Origin: Parapedobacter sp051400755
GTDB lineage: Bacteria > Bacteroidota > Bacteroidia > Sphingobacteriales > Sphingobacteriaceae
Assembly: GCF_051400755.1 (NCBI RefSeq)
Contig: NZ_JBLFFL010000007.1
Span: forward strand, 150,480 to 214,479
DNA length: 64,000 nucleotides
Reading direction: 5' to 3'
Numbering within the stretch: position 1 is the stretch's first letter; each line of letters starts with the position of its first letter. The notes beneath the pieces were generated by a model that saw only the letters and a program-made list of their open reading frames with translations, was not told the DNA's origin and did not search any database. Position numbers and translations under genes: made by a program. Below, in pieces: positions 36,428-44,787 of the stretch.

Positions 36428-37681
36428 CTAGTAGCAAGGGACTACCGATTTCGAATAGTCCTTAATTTTAGAGGTACCATAGTGATTGGTCTTTGAGACT
36501 CTTCCACCATGCTCGGCCATTTTACTTTGCAATATATTGTAGAATCGATCAATCATCGCGTTACTCTCAAATGTGTTTTTAGGAGGCGGCGATGCTTCTA
36601 CGTGACTTTCCAATATTTCTTCGGCTACGTCCTTTATTTGAGCTGTCAACCTCGCAGCTTCTTTCTCACTAATAATTGAGCCATTTGCACGAACTCTTGG
36701 AAACTCAAAATATAATGTTTTTGTAAAAGTTCCTCTATAATATTCGATTTTTAGGTTATTGCCTTCCATGTATTCTGTTATGTAATCAAAACGCAAGTTT
36801 CGCACGCCACAGGCTTGATAAACTCCACCGGATACGGGTTGGTACTCCCAAGAGTCACAGTTTGACGGCAAATCAGGATCCGCATTGCCAATAGCGCCTG
36901 TTTCACCTATTCCATCTTCCCCGTTAAAGGATGTATTTCCTTCACCATTACTGCCTGTTCCGCCACCACTTCCTCCTCCACCACCAGGAATAGTACCGAT
37001 GTCTGTTTCCTCGCAGATAATTTCATAATGAGGTGCGCATGTTGTGACCGGAGGAATGTCTCCGCTCGGCGCATATACGGTCACACAGGTTTCGTAATAA
37101 TAAGGATAACAAACATAAGTATCAGGGTTCGGGTCCACAACCATGGAAAGCGATGTCCGTCCTGAGGGTTTAGTCAACAGCTGGCGCGTGGAAATTGGGT
37201 TACCGCCTTCAATAAGCGAAAAAGCTGATTTGCTAGTGAACCAATCTTCCACAATAGCTACACCGGTAAATGCCGTATTGGGAGTATCCGTAGGGAGCAA
37301 GGTAATGAGATGATGCCGCCAATCGCTACCCGCGGTCCTAGTTGCCCGAAGCCAGGTGTTATCATTGAAGGAAGTACCTTCGATACCGCCTGACTTAAGA
37401 ATGAGATTTTCGGAAAGTACCACTGGGGCAAAAACAGTGAGCGTTTCTTCGGATTCCTGAGCATATGCTGCTCGCCACAGTACAGTCCTATCCAACTTTT
37501 GCCGATAACTCATACCGTCGGTATCAACGGGTACCGTTTTCAATTTATTTTCGAAGATTGTCTTGGCTTCAATAACTACGTCTGTTTTGTCAAGGAATCC
37601 AAGATTATCCTCTTTTGCACAAGAGATGATGAACAGCGCAACAATGGCTGTCACTATGGAATAGGTCGATAGTTTTTTCAT
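36428..37681 (-). CDS. Lipoprotein with variable C-terminus, possible contact toxin
   Basis: The 417-residue product begins with a lipoprotein signal peptide (VALFIISC, lipidated Cys at residue 20). A central Gly-rich linker (about residues 215-245, GGGGGSGGGTGSNGEG) separates a larger N-terminal region from a C-terminal part of about 165 residues containing HVEASPPPKNTFESNAMIDRF and ending in VVPCY. This build, with a constant exported part, a flexible linker and an unrelated C-terminal module, is seen in Bacteroidota lipoproteins with toxin tips. I cannot name a toxin fold. I chose ATG 37681; the upstream extension to 37741 has no signal-peptide logic. Two small genes follow directly. Confidence 0.7.
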   Translation of the reverse strand: MKKLSTYSIVTAIVALFIISCAKEDNLGFLDKTDVVIEAKTIFENKLKTVPVDTDGMSYRQKLDRTVLWRAAYAQESEETLTVFAPVVLSENLILKSGGIEGTSFNDNTWLRATRTAGSDWRHHLITLLPTDTPNTAFTGVAIVEDWFTSKSAFSLIEGGNPISTRQLLTKPSGRTSLSMVVDPNPDTYVCYPYYYETCVTVYAPSGDIPPVTTCAPHYEIICEETDIGTIPGGGGGSGGGTGSNGEGNTSFNGEDGIGETGAIGNADPDLPSNCDSWEYQPVSGGVYQACGVRNLRFDYITEYMEGNNLKIEYYRGTFTKTLYFEFPRVRANGSIISEKEAARLTAQIKDVAEEILESHVEASPPPKNTFESNAMIDRFYNILQSKMAEHGGRVSKTNHYGTSKIKDYSKSVVPCY

Positions 37682-37942
37682 CAATTTGTTTTTTTGGTCT
37701 GCAAGTATGTCAATATTAAGGAAAATCATCATAATATCCAATAGTTATCGCATTTTTACTGATATCGTAGCCAAGAGCTTGGACAACTAGGCGATCGATC
37801 GTGTTGTCATTTAACACAACTTTCTGACTCCGCGTTTAAGCATTATTCTAGTCGGTGACGGACATAGCTATTACACTCGCCGTTGCACGGTATGTCGGCT
37901 ACTTTACGCTGCCGGAAACGGCAAAACGCTTAAGCGCTGTTT

Positions 37943-38174
37943 ATGCAAATACAACAGGTGTATAAACGGATATTAGAAAAAAATAACGAACTTTATAAAA
38001 GGCGGAAATGTGTAATGGGTATTCCAGATAAAGAAAAGTAAATCAATAGCCGATCTGACGGCACAAGAACGCCAGGCAATTTACGATGCATCGCCTTATT
38101 TCAAGAAAAACATGAGGGAAGCGATAGAGTTTTTAAAGAAACATCCTATTCCCATAGAATACCTGCGTAAATAG
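37943..38174 (+). pseudogene. Small ORF pair, possibly one frameshifted gene
   Basis: An ATG at 37943 opens 32 codons (begins MQIQQVYKRILEKNNELYKR) ending in TAA at 38039-38041. A second frame overlaps it and continues 38016-38174, encoding KSIADLTAQERQAIYDASPY and ending EYLRK. The second frame has no start codon before its middle. Joined at the A-rich stretch near 38031-38038 they would give one charged, helical protein of about 77 residues. I do not recognise the family. It could be a decayed gene, a sequencing error or a frameshifting site. Confidence 0.35.
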
Positions 38175-38270
38175 AGCGGCCGGTTGTCTCATTCGGTCGG
38201 CGCTAGAGCCAACCCCCTGCTCCGGATTTCACCACGTTTTTTGACATTCTCCGTCGTCTTCGTCAACACC

Positions 38271-38759
38271 TTAATGAGCGGCAAATCGATATCCACATTC
38301 TATCGAAATATTAGCGATATAAATGGTCAGCAGATTTGATTCGTCAACATAGAATTGCGTATAATCCTCCTTAACTACCTCACCATCCACCGTGATAATC
38401 GCCATCCCCTTCGCCTCCGGCACGTATTTCGATTTGAGCTGGTCAAGGGAAATGAGGTTGGAATGATATGATTCTTTCATGGTAATCAAGACCTCCCCGT
38501 TATACGTCGGATCGCCCCGCTTCAGCGAATCTTTAAGGACTGTAACCTCTTCGATCTGATTCTGATCAATAGTTTTAATAAAAGACTGATGGACATGCTT
38601 TCCGTTGACAAATACAGCTGGGCTACTGTTTTTCTTTGGCTGCTCAAGACGGATCACCCTTAACGCCGTATCTGAGTGAGGATTCGGGGCCGCCGGTGTC
38701 ACACCCTGACCAAATACCGCAATAGGGAAAGCAAAAAGGAACAGGAGTGCAATTTTCAT
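38271..38759 (-). CDS. Secreted protein with TonB-plug-like motif
   Basis: The 162-residue product starts with a signal peptide ending VFGQ. Its centre (VFVNGKHV, then IDQNQIEEVTVLKDSLKRGD and NGEVLITMKE) resembles the plug segment of SusC-type receptors (DGxx, IxxIxVLKDA, GVIxITTK), but no barrel follows. Similar plug-like pieces occur in the M56 protein at 44788-46440. The role is unknown; it may be a small periplasmic domain that interacts with receptors. I chose ATG 38759 because the signal peptide starts there. C-terminal Cys occurs near the end (IECGYRF). Confidence 0.65.
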   Translation of the reverse strand: MKIALLFLFAFPIAVFGQGVTPAAPNPHSDTALRVIRLEQPKKNSSPAVFVNGKHVHQSFIKTIDQNQIEEVTVLKDSLKRGDPTYNGEVLITMKESYHSNLISLDQLKSKYVPEAKGMAIITVDGEVVKEDYTQFYVDESNLLTIYIANISIECGYRFAAH

Positions 38760-39098
38760 AACGCTAGCTTTACATGGAATCCAAACGCTATCCAAAACTA
38801 AGGAAAAAAATCGATATGCAAAGCAGCGCTCTACTACCCGCTCTGGCTCCGACAGCCTCCGTGCCGAAGTTCCCTTCTCTGCCCCCCGTCAACATGCGAG
38901 GAGCCAAAAGCGTGAGGGCATTTGAAGCCGGAGGCAGTATCGGGCAGGAAAGCATAAGCAGTGCCAGTCAAATCGGCAGCGAACCAAGTGTATTGCCGAA
39001 GTGCAGCGAAGCGGAACGGCTTCAATACACGTCATGCAATGCTTTCCAACTAGATGCAACGCAGGCTTCCAGTCCGAGCGCTTTGGCTCCTAAGCACC
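38760..39098. other. Intergenic region with one stem-loop
   Basis: No gene is convincing in these 339 bp; the plus-strand open frame across it overlaps the DUF2723 gene. It contains GTGTATTG (38988-38995) and CAATACAC (39023-39030), a perfect 8-bp inverted repeat around a core GCAGCGAAGCG that recurs at 46931. Confidence 0.45.
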
Positions 39099-42000
39099 TC
39101 AATTCCCTGCCGCACCACCGAAGAACTGCGTCTCATATTGCCCGAAAACCTTCGAGATGCGCGCAGCCAGCTCGTCCTGCTTGTACTTTTTGCTCGCCTC
39201 GGCAAACCGATTCAATGTAAACATGGCATACTGGATATTCTGCATCTCCAGGTTGGGCTTGGTCTCGGTAATCGCAGTGAAGTAACGGAGCTGCTCCTCT
39301 ATATACTTGAAATTTCGTTCAACCAGTGCATTCGCCTTCTCCGTCTCACCAACAGCGTAGAGGTTATCCGCGATAAACGAGTAGCCGTACGCATCCATAA
39401 TGCGATACAGGCGCTCCGGCATGATTTCCAATACGTTATTCAGCAATTTTTTAGCCTCTTCCGTCCTGCCCTCCGCGATGAGTGCTTCCGCCGGCGCGGC
39501 GTAAATATTATTCAAGATCAAGCTGATCATGCGGTACGATTCCGGGTCCAGGTAAGCGGTGTTCCTGATATTTCCCCATGCATATTTCTTGCTGGTTACA
39601 TGATCATAGATCGCCTCTGCGTTGACCAACCCTTGGGCAGTATTCGGCTCCATATTAATCGGCATGAGCCTGAGCGCGAACCCTTCAGATACCAAGTATT
39701 TGTCCAGCCCCATAAAATTGTCGCTCGGCACAGTCGTGGCAAAATAGATGGGTCGCTCCCAATTATTGTTCACCAGGATATCCATGATGGCCAACTCGGC
39801 GCGCGACACATAGTTGCGGTTATACGTCCACTGCATCACATCGGCTATACTGTCCTGCCACCGTTCGGGCACCACCTTATGCTTGATGATATCGTCCCGG
39901 TTGATGGTCAACTGGAGATTCTTCGTTGGCAAGAAATTCTCGGGCTGCTCACTCTGCACCTGCCGCTTGTCGTTTGGATTGTCCGAAAGCATCAGCGCAA
40001 CAATGTTCTTCAGTTCTACAGCGCCGGGGATCTTCGCGTCTTGGTAATAGATGACATCCCGTACACCTTTTACATACTTCTCATCGGGTATCGTTACCGG
40101 CAATGGCGCCGCTTCGTTCACCTGGTCTTTCATTTGCCGCACATACCAGTCGGCACTCAGCAGGCTCAGGTTCACCACACGCACGTCCGGCCGCACATGC
40201 TCCACTTCCTGCGCATACCACAGTGGATAGGTATCATTATCGCCATAGGTAAATAAGATCGCATTCGGAGCGCACGATTCCAAGTAATCTTTAGCAATAT
40301 CTCGCGCAAGGAATTTCTCCGAGCGGTCGTGGTCGTCCCATCCCTCTTTGGCCAGCAGCACCGGTGCCGCCAGCAAGCCGATGGCCGTTGCCGCCCACCC
40401 GGCTGTTTTGGCATTGAGTTTCTTGCTCAGCCACTCCGTAATACCCAGCACGCCCAAGCCGATCCAGATCGCAAAGGCGTAGTAAGAACCGGCATATGCG
40501 TAATCCCGCTCCCGGGGTTGCAGCGGTGTCTGATTGAGGTAGAGCACGATCGCCAGCCCCGTCATGAAAAACAATAAGCCCACGACCCCGGCATCCCGTT
40601 GGCGGCGCTTGAAATGCCAAAACGCGCCGATGAGCCCCAAAATCAAGGGCAGGAAATAAAACTTGTTATAAGAAGGGTCCGTTAGCTGTGACTCAGGCTG
40701 CGCATCCTGTCCGCCCACATGCAATTGATCGATGAACTTGATGCCGCTGACCCAATTACCAGTCGTCAAGTCGCCATGCCCCTGCTGGTCATTCTGCCGT
40801 CCCACAAAATTCCAGAGGAAATACCGCCCATACATGTGACCGATCTGATAGCTAAAGAAAAAGCGCAGGTTATCGCCAAAGGAGGGTTGCTCGCTCTCAC
40901 CGAGATTAAGGTAGCTGCGGTAATATTGGGGATGTCCATCCCGATTGCTATAAATCCTTGGAAAAACGGTTTCCCGATCATATACATAACTGAAGTTCTG
41001 TCCCGCCACCTCATATTTTTCTACGCCCTGCCGATAGATATTGCTACCGTAACTGACATCCATTGGTCGCGAGTCAAAATAAGGCCCTTTGAACTTTGGC
41101 TCGTCACCATATTGCTCACGGTTGAGGTAGCTCAAGAACGAAAATGCGTTGTCAGGGTCGCTGTTATTTAAGGTAGGATCTGCCTTGGCCCGGATGAGGA
41201 TCATCGTAAAGGAACTGTAACCAAACACCACGAATGCGAACGACAGCAAAATGATATTAAGCAGGGGCTTGGCCTTTTGTATCGAGTATCTGATTCCATA
41301 AACAGTCCCGCCGATTATCAGCAACGCGAATATCACGGCACCGGTGCCGAAGCCCATGCCCAAGGTATTCACAAAGAACAAGTCAAAATAAGCCGCAAAC
41401 TTGATCAAGTATTGGATGACACCCCAAAGGACCACGGCCACGACCACACAGCCGATCAAAAATGCTTTAATAGCCCCATTACTCGTCGAATTGGCCGTGC
41501 GCCGGAAGTAAATAAGCAACGCAATGGCCGGAATGGCCAGCAGGTTCAGCAAGTGCACGCCGATGGAAAGCCCCATAATATACGCGATGAACACCAACCA
41601 TTTGTCGGCACCGGGCTCGTCCGCATGCGCCTCCCATTTGAGGATCGCCCAGAATACCACCGCTGTGCAGAGGGAAGACATGGCATATACTTCCGATTCC
41701 ACCGCTGAAAACCAAAAGGTATCCGAAAAGGTGTAAGCTAAGGCCCCCACGGCTCCGGCCCCCATGATCTGGATCAACCCGCCCGACGTAAGTTCGGTCC
41801 CCGTTTTCCAGAGCACTTTGCGGGCAAGGGCCGTAATCGTCCAAAAGAGAAACACAATGGTCAAACCGCTCGATATCGCCGAACCGATGTTCATCCAGAA
41901 GGCGATGCGTTCGGGATTACCGAAGGCCAAGTTGGAAAACACATTCTGCAACATCAGAAACAAAGGTGCACCGGGTTGGTGGACGATCTGCATCTTATAG

Positions 42001-42125
42001 GCCGAAGCGATAAACTCACCCGTATCCCAAAAGCTCGTCGTGCGTTCTGCCGTCAATACATATACCGTAGTTGCAATCAACCCACACAACCAACCGATGA
42101 TATTGTTAATCTTATTGTAGTTCAT
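39099..42125 (-). CDS. DUF2723-domain polytopic membrane protein, paralogue
   Basis: From the chosen ATG (42125) the product has 1008 residues, the same length as its paralogue at 31482-34508. It shares long stretches, such as TSFWDTGEFIASAYKMQIVHQPGAPLFLMLQNVFSNLAFG split across the first loop, CAPNAILFTYGDNDTYPLWY and LQPRERDYAYAGSYYAFAIW. The many membrane helices and the acidic DTGEF loop fit a GT-C-like fold. A role in transferring sugars outside the membrane is plausible but unproven. The longer open frame to 42197 has no matching residues in the paralogue, which supports the chosen start. Confidence 0.88.
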   Translation of the reverse strand: MNYNKINNIIGWLCGLIATTVYVLTAERTTSFWDTGEFIASAYKMQIVHQPGAPLFLMLQNVFSNLAFGNPERIAFWMNIGSAISSGLTIVFLFWTITALARKVLWKTGTELTSGGLIQIMGAGAVGALAYTFSDTFWFSAVESEVYAMSSLCTAVVFWAILKWEAHADEPGADKWLVFIAYIMGLSIGVHLLNLLAIPAIALLIYFRRTANSTSNGAIKAFLIGCVVVAVVLWGVIQYLIKFAAYFDLFFVNTLGMGFGTGAVIFALLIIGGTVYGIRYSIQKAKPLLNIILLSFAFVVFGYSSFTMILIRAKADPTLNNSDPDNAFSFLSYLNREQYGDEPKFKGPYFDSRPMDVSYGSNIYRQGVEKYEVAGQNFSYVYDRETVFPRIYSNRDGHPQYYRSYLNLGESEQPSFGDNLRFFFSYQIGHMYGRYFLWNFVGRQNDQQGHGDLTTGNWVSGIKFIDQLHVGGQDAQPESQLTDPSYNKFYFLPLILGLIGAFWHFKRRQRDAGVVGLLFFMTGLAIVLYLNQTPLQPRERDYAYAGSYYAFAIWIGLGVLGITEWLSKKLNAKTAGWAATAIGLLAAPVLLAKEGWDDHDRSEKFLARDIAKDYLESCAPNAILFTYGDNDTYPLWYAQEVEHVRPDVRVVNLSLLSADWYVRQMKDQVNEAAPLPVTIPDEKYVKGVRDVIYYQDAKIPGAVELKNIVALMLSDNPNDKRQVQSEQPENFLPTKNLQLTINRDDIIKHKVVPERWQDSIADVMQWTYNRNYVSRAELAIMDILVNNNWERPIYFATTVPSDNFMGLDKYLVSEGFALRLMPINMEPNTAQGLVNAEAIYDHVTSKKYAWGNIRNTAYLDPESYRMISLILNNIYAAPAEALIAEGRTEEAKKLLNNVLEIMPERLYRIMDAYGYSFIADNLYAVGETEKANALVERNFKYIEEQLRYFTAITETKPNLEMQNIQYAMFTLNRFAEASKKYKQDELAARISKVFGQYETQFFGGAAGN

Positions 42126-42260
42126 AACGTCTCGCGCGTATCGTTCACTATAAAAATCACGCCCCGAAAATAAAGAATAGTATGGTAACACAAACATAAT
42201 ATTTGGTTTTTTAACACATTAGGCATGCTATCAGTCCCTTGCAGCAAAAAATAAAATATT

Positions 42261-42292
42261 TTTGCAATTATTAGGCTATCCCCCTATATTTG
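42261..42292 (+). promoter_or_regulatory. tRNA-Gln promoter
   Basis: TTTG (42261-42264), a 20-nt spacer and TATATTTG (42285-42292) match the Bacteroidota consensus exactly. The predicted start is about 30 nt upstream of the mature tRNA. Confidence 0.8.
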
Positions 42293-42330
42293 CAGTCCCA
42301 TTCGCAGGGGTGGCACAACAACATACGGAT

Positions 42331-42401
42331 TGCCCGATAGTATAATGGTAGTACGACAGATTTTGGTTCTGTTTGTCTAGGTTCGAATCCTGGTCGGGCA
42401 A
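42331..42401 (+). tRNA. tRNA-Gln (anticodon TTG)
   Basis: TGCCCGA and TCGGGCA form a perfect 7-bp acceptor stem followed by discriminator A. The anticodon stem ACAGA/TCTGT encloses the loop TTTTGGT, giving anticodon TTG for glutamine CAA. The T arm has the standard GTTCGAATC. The CCA end is not encoded. Confidence 0.96.
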
Positions 42402-42410
42402 CAAAAAAGA

Positions 42411-42445
42411 ATTACGGATTGTCATTTGGCAATCCGTAATTTTTT
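42411..42445 (+). terminator. Terminator after tRNA-Gln
   Basis: A perfect 11-bp stem (ATTACGGATTG with CAATCCGTAAT, 8-nt loop) is followed by five T. It closes the tRNA transcript before prs. Confidence 0.88.
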
Positions 42446-42513
42446 AATGTAATTTAGCGTAAACATTACAATACCCCAATCCATTTGCTAACCCACAAAA
42501 CAACGAGAAGACC

Positions 42514-43458
42514 ATGCCTTTGCAATTCAACCCGGTAAAGCTTTTTTCCGGCTCCGGCTCGACGGAATTAGCCCAAAAAATCGCACAGTCTTACGGGAGA
42601 GACCTTGGCGAAATGACGATTTCGCGTTTCAGTGACGGGGAGATCCAGCCGTTCTACAACGAGTCTGTCCGCGGTTGCGACCTATTCCTCATTCAGTCCA
42701 CCAATCAGCCCATGGACCACCTGTTTGAGCTCCTGCTGATGATTGATGCAGCCAAACGGGCCTCCGCACATTACATCACCGCCGTAGTGCCCTATTTCGG
42801 CTTTGCCCGGCAGGACCGCAAGGATAAGCCGCGGGTGGCCATCGCCGCCAAGATGATCGCCAACCTGATCACGGCCTCTGGCGCACACCGCATCATGACC
42901 ATGGATCTCCACGCGGCACAGATCCAGGGTTTTTTCGATATTCCGGTTGACCACCTGGATGCATCGATCATTTTCGTGCCGCACATCAAATCGCTCAACC
43001 TGCCCAACCTGACCATCGCTTCCCCCGATATGGGCGGATCGTACCGCGCACGCGCATTTGCCAAGTTCTTCAATGCCGAAGTGGTCATTTGCGACAAGCA
43101 GCGCAAACGTGCCAACGAGATCGAGTCCATGTCCATCATCGGAGATGTCACCGGGCAGGACATCGTGCTCATCGACGATATCTGCGATACGGCGGGCACG
43201 CTATCTAAAGCGGCCTCGCTCATCATGGAAAACGGCGCCTCCAGTGTTCGGGCGGTCTGTACGCACCCCGTACTATCGGGAAAAGCCTATGAAACCATCG
43301 AAAATTCTGCGCTCACCGAATTAATCGTTACGGACACCATCCCACTGAAACACGCCAGCCCCAAAATCAAGGTGCTTTCCACGGCCGACTTGTTTGCAGA
43401 AGCCATCAAGAATGTCAATGAACACGGGTCAATCAGTAATTTATTTAAAGTGAATTAG
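42514..43458 (+). CDS. prs: Ribose-phosphate pyrophosphokinase
   Basis: The 314-residue enzyme makes PRPP from ribose 5-phosphate and ATP in the cytoplasm, feeding purine, pyrimidine, His and Trp synthesis. Diagnostic motifs are FSGSGSTELAQKIA, FSDGEIQPFYNESVRG, VVPYFGFARQDRKDKPR, MDLHAAQIQGFFDIPVDHL and the PRPP loop DIVLIDDICDTAGTLSKAA. Length is normal. It precedes rplY by 58 bp on the same strand, a frequent pairing in Bacteroidota. Confidence 0.97.
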   Translation: MPLQFNPVKLFSGSGSTELAQKIAQSYGRDLGEMTISRFSDGEIQPFYNESVRGCDLFLIQSTNQPMDHLFELLLMIDAAKRASAHYITAVVPYFGFARQDRKDKPRVAIAAKMIANLITASGAHRIMTMDLHAAQIQGFFDIPVDHLDASIIFVPHIKSLNLPNLTIASPDMGGSYRARAFAKFFNAEVVICDKQRKRANEIESMSIIGDVTGQDIVLIDDICDTAGTLSKAASLIMENGASSVRAVCTHPVLSGKAYETIENSALTELIVTDTIPLKHASPKIKVLSTADLFAEAIKNVNEHGSISNLFKVN

Positions 43459-43516
43459 GAAATTACGATTATTTGAAGTACTTTTGCGGCCTTAAATTTT
43501 ACATAATTTATTACTC

Positions 43517-44107
43517 ATGAAATCAATTGCTATTAGCGGTTCTTTGAGAAAGAACGTAGGGAAAAGAGATGCGAAAGAGCTACGCTATGCCGGCAAAGTA
43601 CCGGCAGTGCTCTACGGTGGTCAAGAACAATACCACTTTGCCGTATCCGCAACTGATTTGAAGCCGGTCATCTATACGCCGGACGTTCAATTCATCGATC
43701 TGGATCTTGAAGGCCAGCAATACCGGGCCATCGTACAAGACGCCCAGTTTCACCCACTGACGGATCAGATCCGGCACATCGACTTCCTTCTGTTGGACGA
43801 CAAAAAGGAAGTTTCGGTGAACATTCCGATCAAATTGACCGGTACATCCCCCGGCGTAAAGATGGGCGGCAAACTGGTACAGAAACTCCGCAACCTCCGC
43901 GTAAAAGCGCTTCCGAAAGATTTGCCTCAATACATCGAGGTGAGCATCGAAAGCCTGGAAGTGGGCAAGTCCGTAGGCGTAGCCGATGTGCAGCTGCAAA
44001 ATGCAAAGGTGCTCAACAATGCTGATGACACCATCGTATCGGTGACCATGTCACGTGCGTTGCGTCAAGCCGAGCAAGAAGCGGCTAAGGCTGATAAGAA
44101 AAAATAA
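43517..44107 (+). CDS. rplY: 50S ribosomal protein L25/general stress protein Ctc
   Basis: The 196-residue protein has the N-terminal L25 domain (ISGSLRKNVGKRDAKELRYAGKVPAVLYGG, HPLTDQIRHIDFLLL) that binds 5S rRNA, plus the C-terminal TL5/Ctc domain (VNIPIKLTGTSPGVKMGGKL, LPQYIEVSIESLEVG). It is thus the long form of L25. A TACTTTTG -7-like box at 43479-43486 may give it its own promoter besides read-through from prs. A terminator follows. Confidence 0.95.
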   Translation: MKSIAISGSLRKNVGKRDAKELRYAGKVPAVLYGGQEQYHFAVSATDLKPVIYTPDVQFIDLDLEGQQYRAIVQDAQFHPLTDQIRHIDFLLLDDKKEVSVNIPIKLTGTSPGVKMGGKLVQKLRNLRVKALPKDLPQYIEVSIESLEVGKSVGVADVQLQNAKVLNNADDTIVSVTMSRALRQAEQEAAKADKKK

Positions 44108-44135
44108 CCTATACGGCAATAGCCGTGAGCAACAT

Positions 44136-44168
44136 AAAAAGCATCAGCCCATTCAGCTGGTGCTTTTT
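44136..44168 (+). terminator. Terminator after rplY
   Basis: AAAAAGCATCAGC and GCTGGTGCTTTTT pair over 13 bp with one G-U pair and a 7-nt loop, with the T-run built into the stem. It could stop transcription from both sides. Confidence 0.8.
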
Positions 44169-44200
44169 CATTTCGGTATGCTAAAATCGTTATACACGTC

Positions 44201-44767
44201 ATGGCAAAAAAACTGTTACTAGTAGGGCTTGGCAACATCGGCGCCGAATATGCAGATACCCGGCATAACATCGGCTTCATGGTAGCCGATGAGCTGGCTA
44301 AACAAGCCGGGGCAGCCTTTTCTACCCTGCGCTATGCTTACTATACCGAATATCGCCAGCGGGGCAACAGCATATACCTCATAAAGCCAACTACGTACAT
44401 GAACCTGAGCGGCAAAGCCGTCCATTACTGGATGCATGAACTGAAGATCTCCTTAGAAGATGTGTTAGTGATCGTAGACGACCTGGCCTTACCCTTCGGC
44501 AAGATCCGGCTCCGGTCCAAAGGCAGCAGCGCAGGGCATAATGGCCTCAAAAGCATCGAGGCCCTATGCGGCGGACAAGCGTATCCCCGCCTGCGGTTTG
44601 GCATAGGCGACAATTTTCCGAAAGGCCGCCAGGTAGATTATGTGCTGAGCGGGTTCGATCCCGATGAACGGCCGGAATTGCCCGCCCTCATCGAACGTTC
44701 CGTACAGATGGTCAACAGCGTCATCCAGGCAGGCGTAGAATTGACGATGACGCAGTTCAACCGATAG
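44201..44767 (+). CDS. pth: Peptidyl-tRNA hydrolase
   Basis: The 188-residue enzyme releases peptides from peptidyl-tRNA that drops off the ribosome. It has LVGLGNIGAEYADTRHNIGFM with the catalytic His, KPTTYMNLSGKAV with the conserved Asn, VIVDDLALPFGKIRLRSKGSSAGHNGLKSI and the RLRFGIGD segment. Length and order are normal. It begins after the rplY terminator and converges with the M56 gene. Confidence 0.96.
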   Translation: MAKKLLLVGLGNIGAEYADTRHNIGFMVADELAKQAGAAFSTLRYAYYTEYRQRGNSIYLIKPTTYMNLSGKAVHYWMHELKISLEDVLVIVDDLALPFGKIRLRSKGSSAGHNGLKSIEALCGGQAYPRLRFGIGDNFPKGRQVDYVLSGFDPDERPELPALIERSVQMVNSVIQAGVELTMTQFNR

Positions 44768-44787
44768 GCGCGGACACGAGCAACCCC

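Noticed and set aside
38774..39220. Plus-strand gene of 148 codons
   Set aside because: It runs into the 3' end of the well-supported minus-strand DUF2723 gene and has low-complexity composition.
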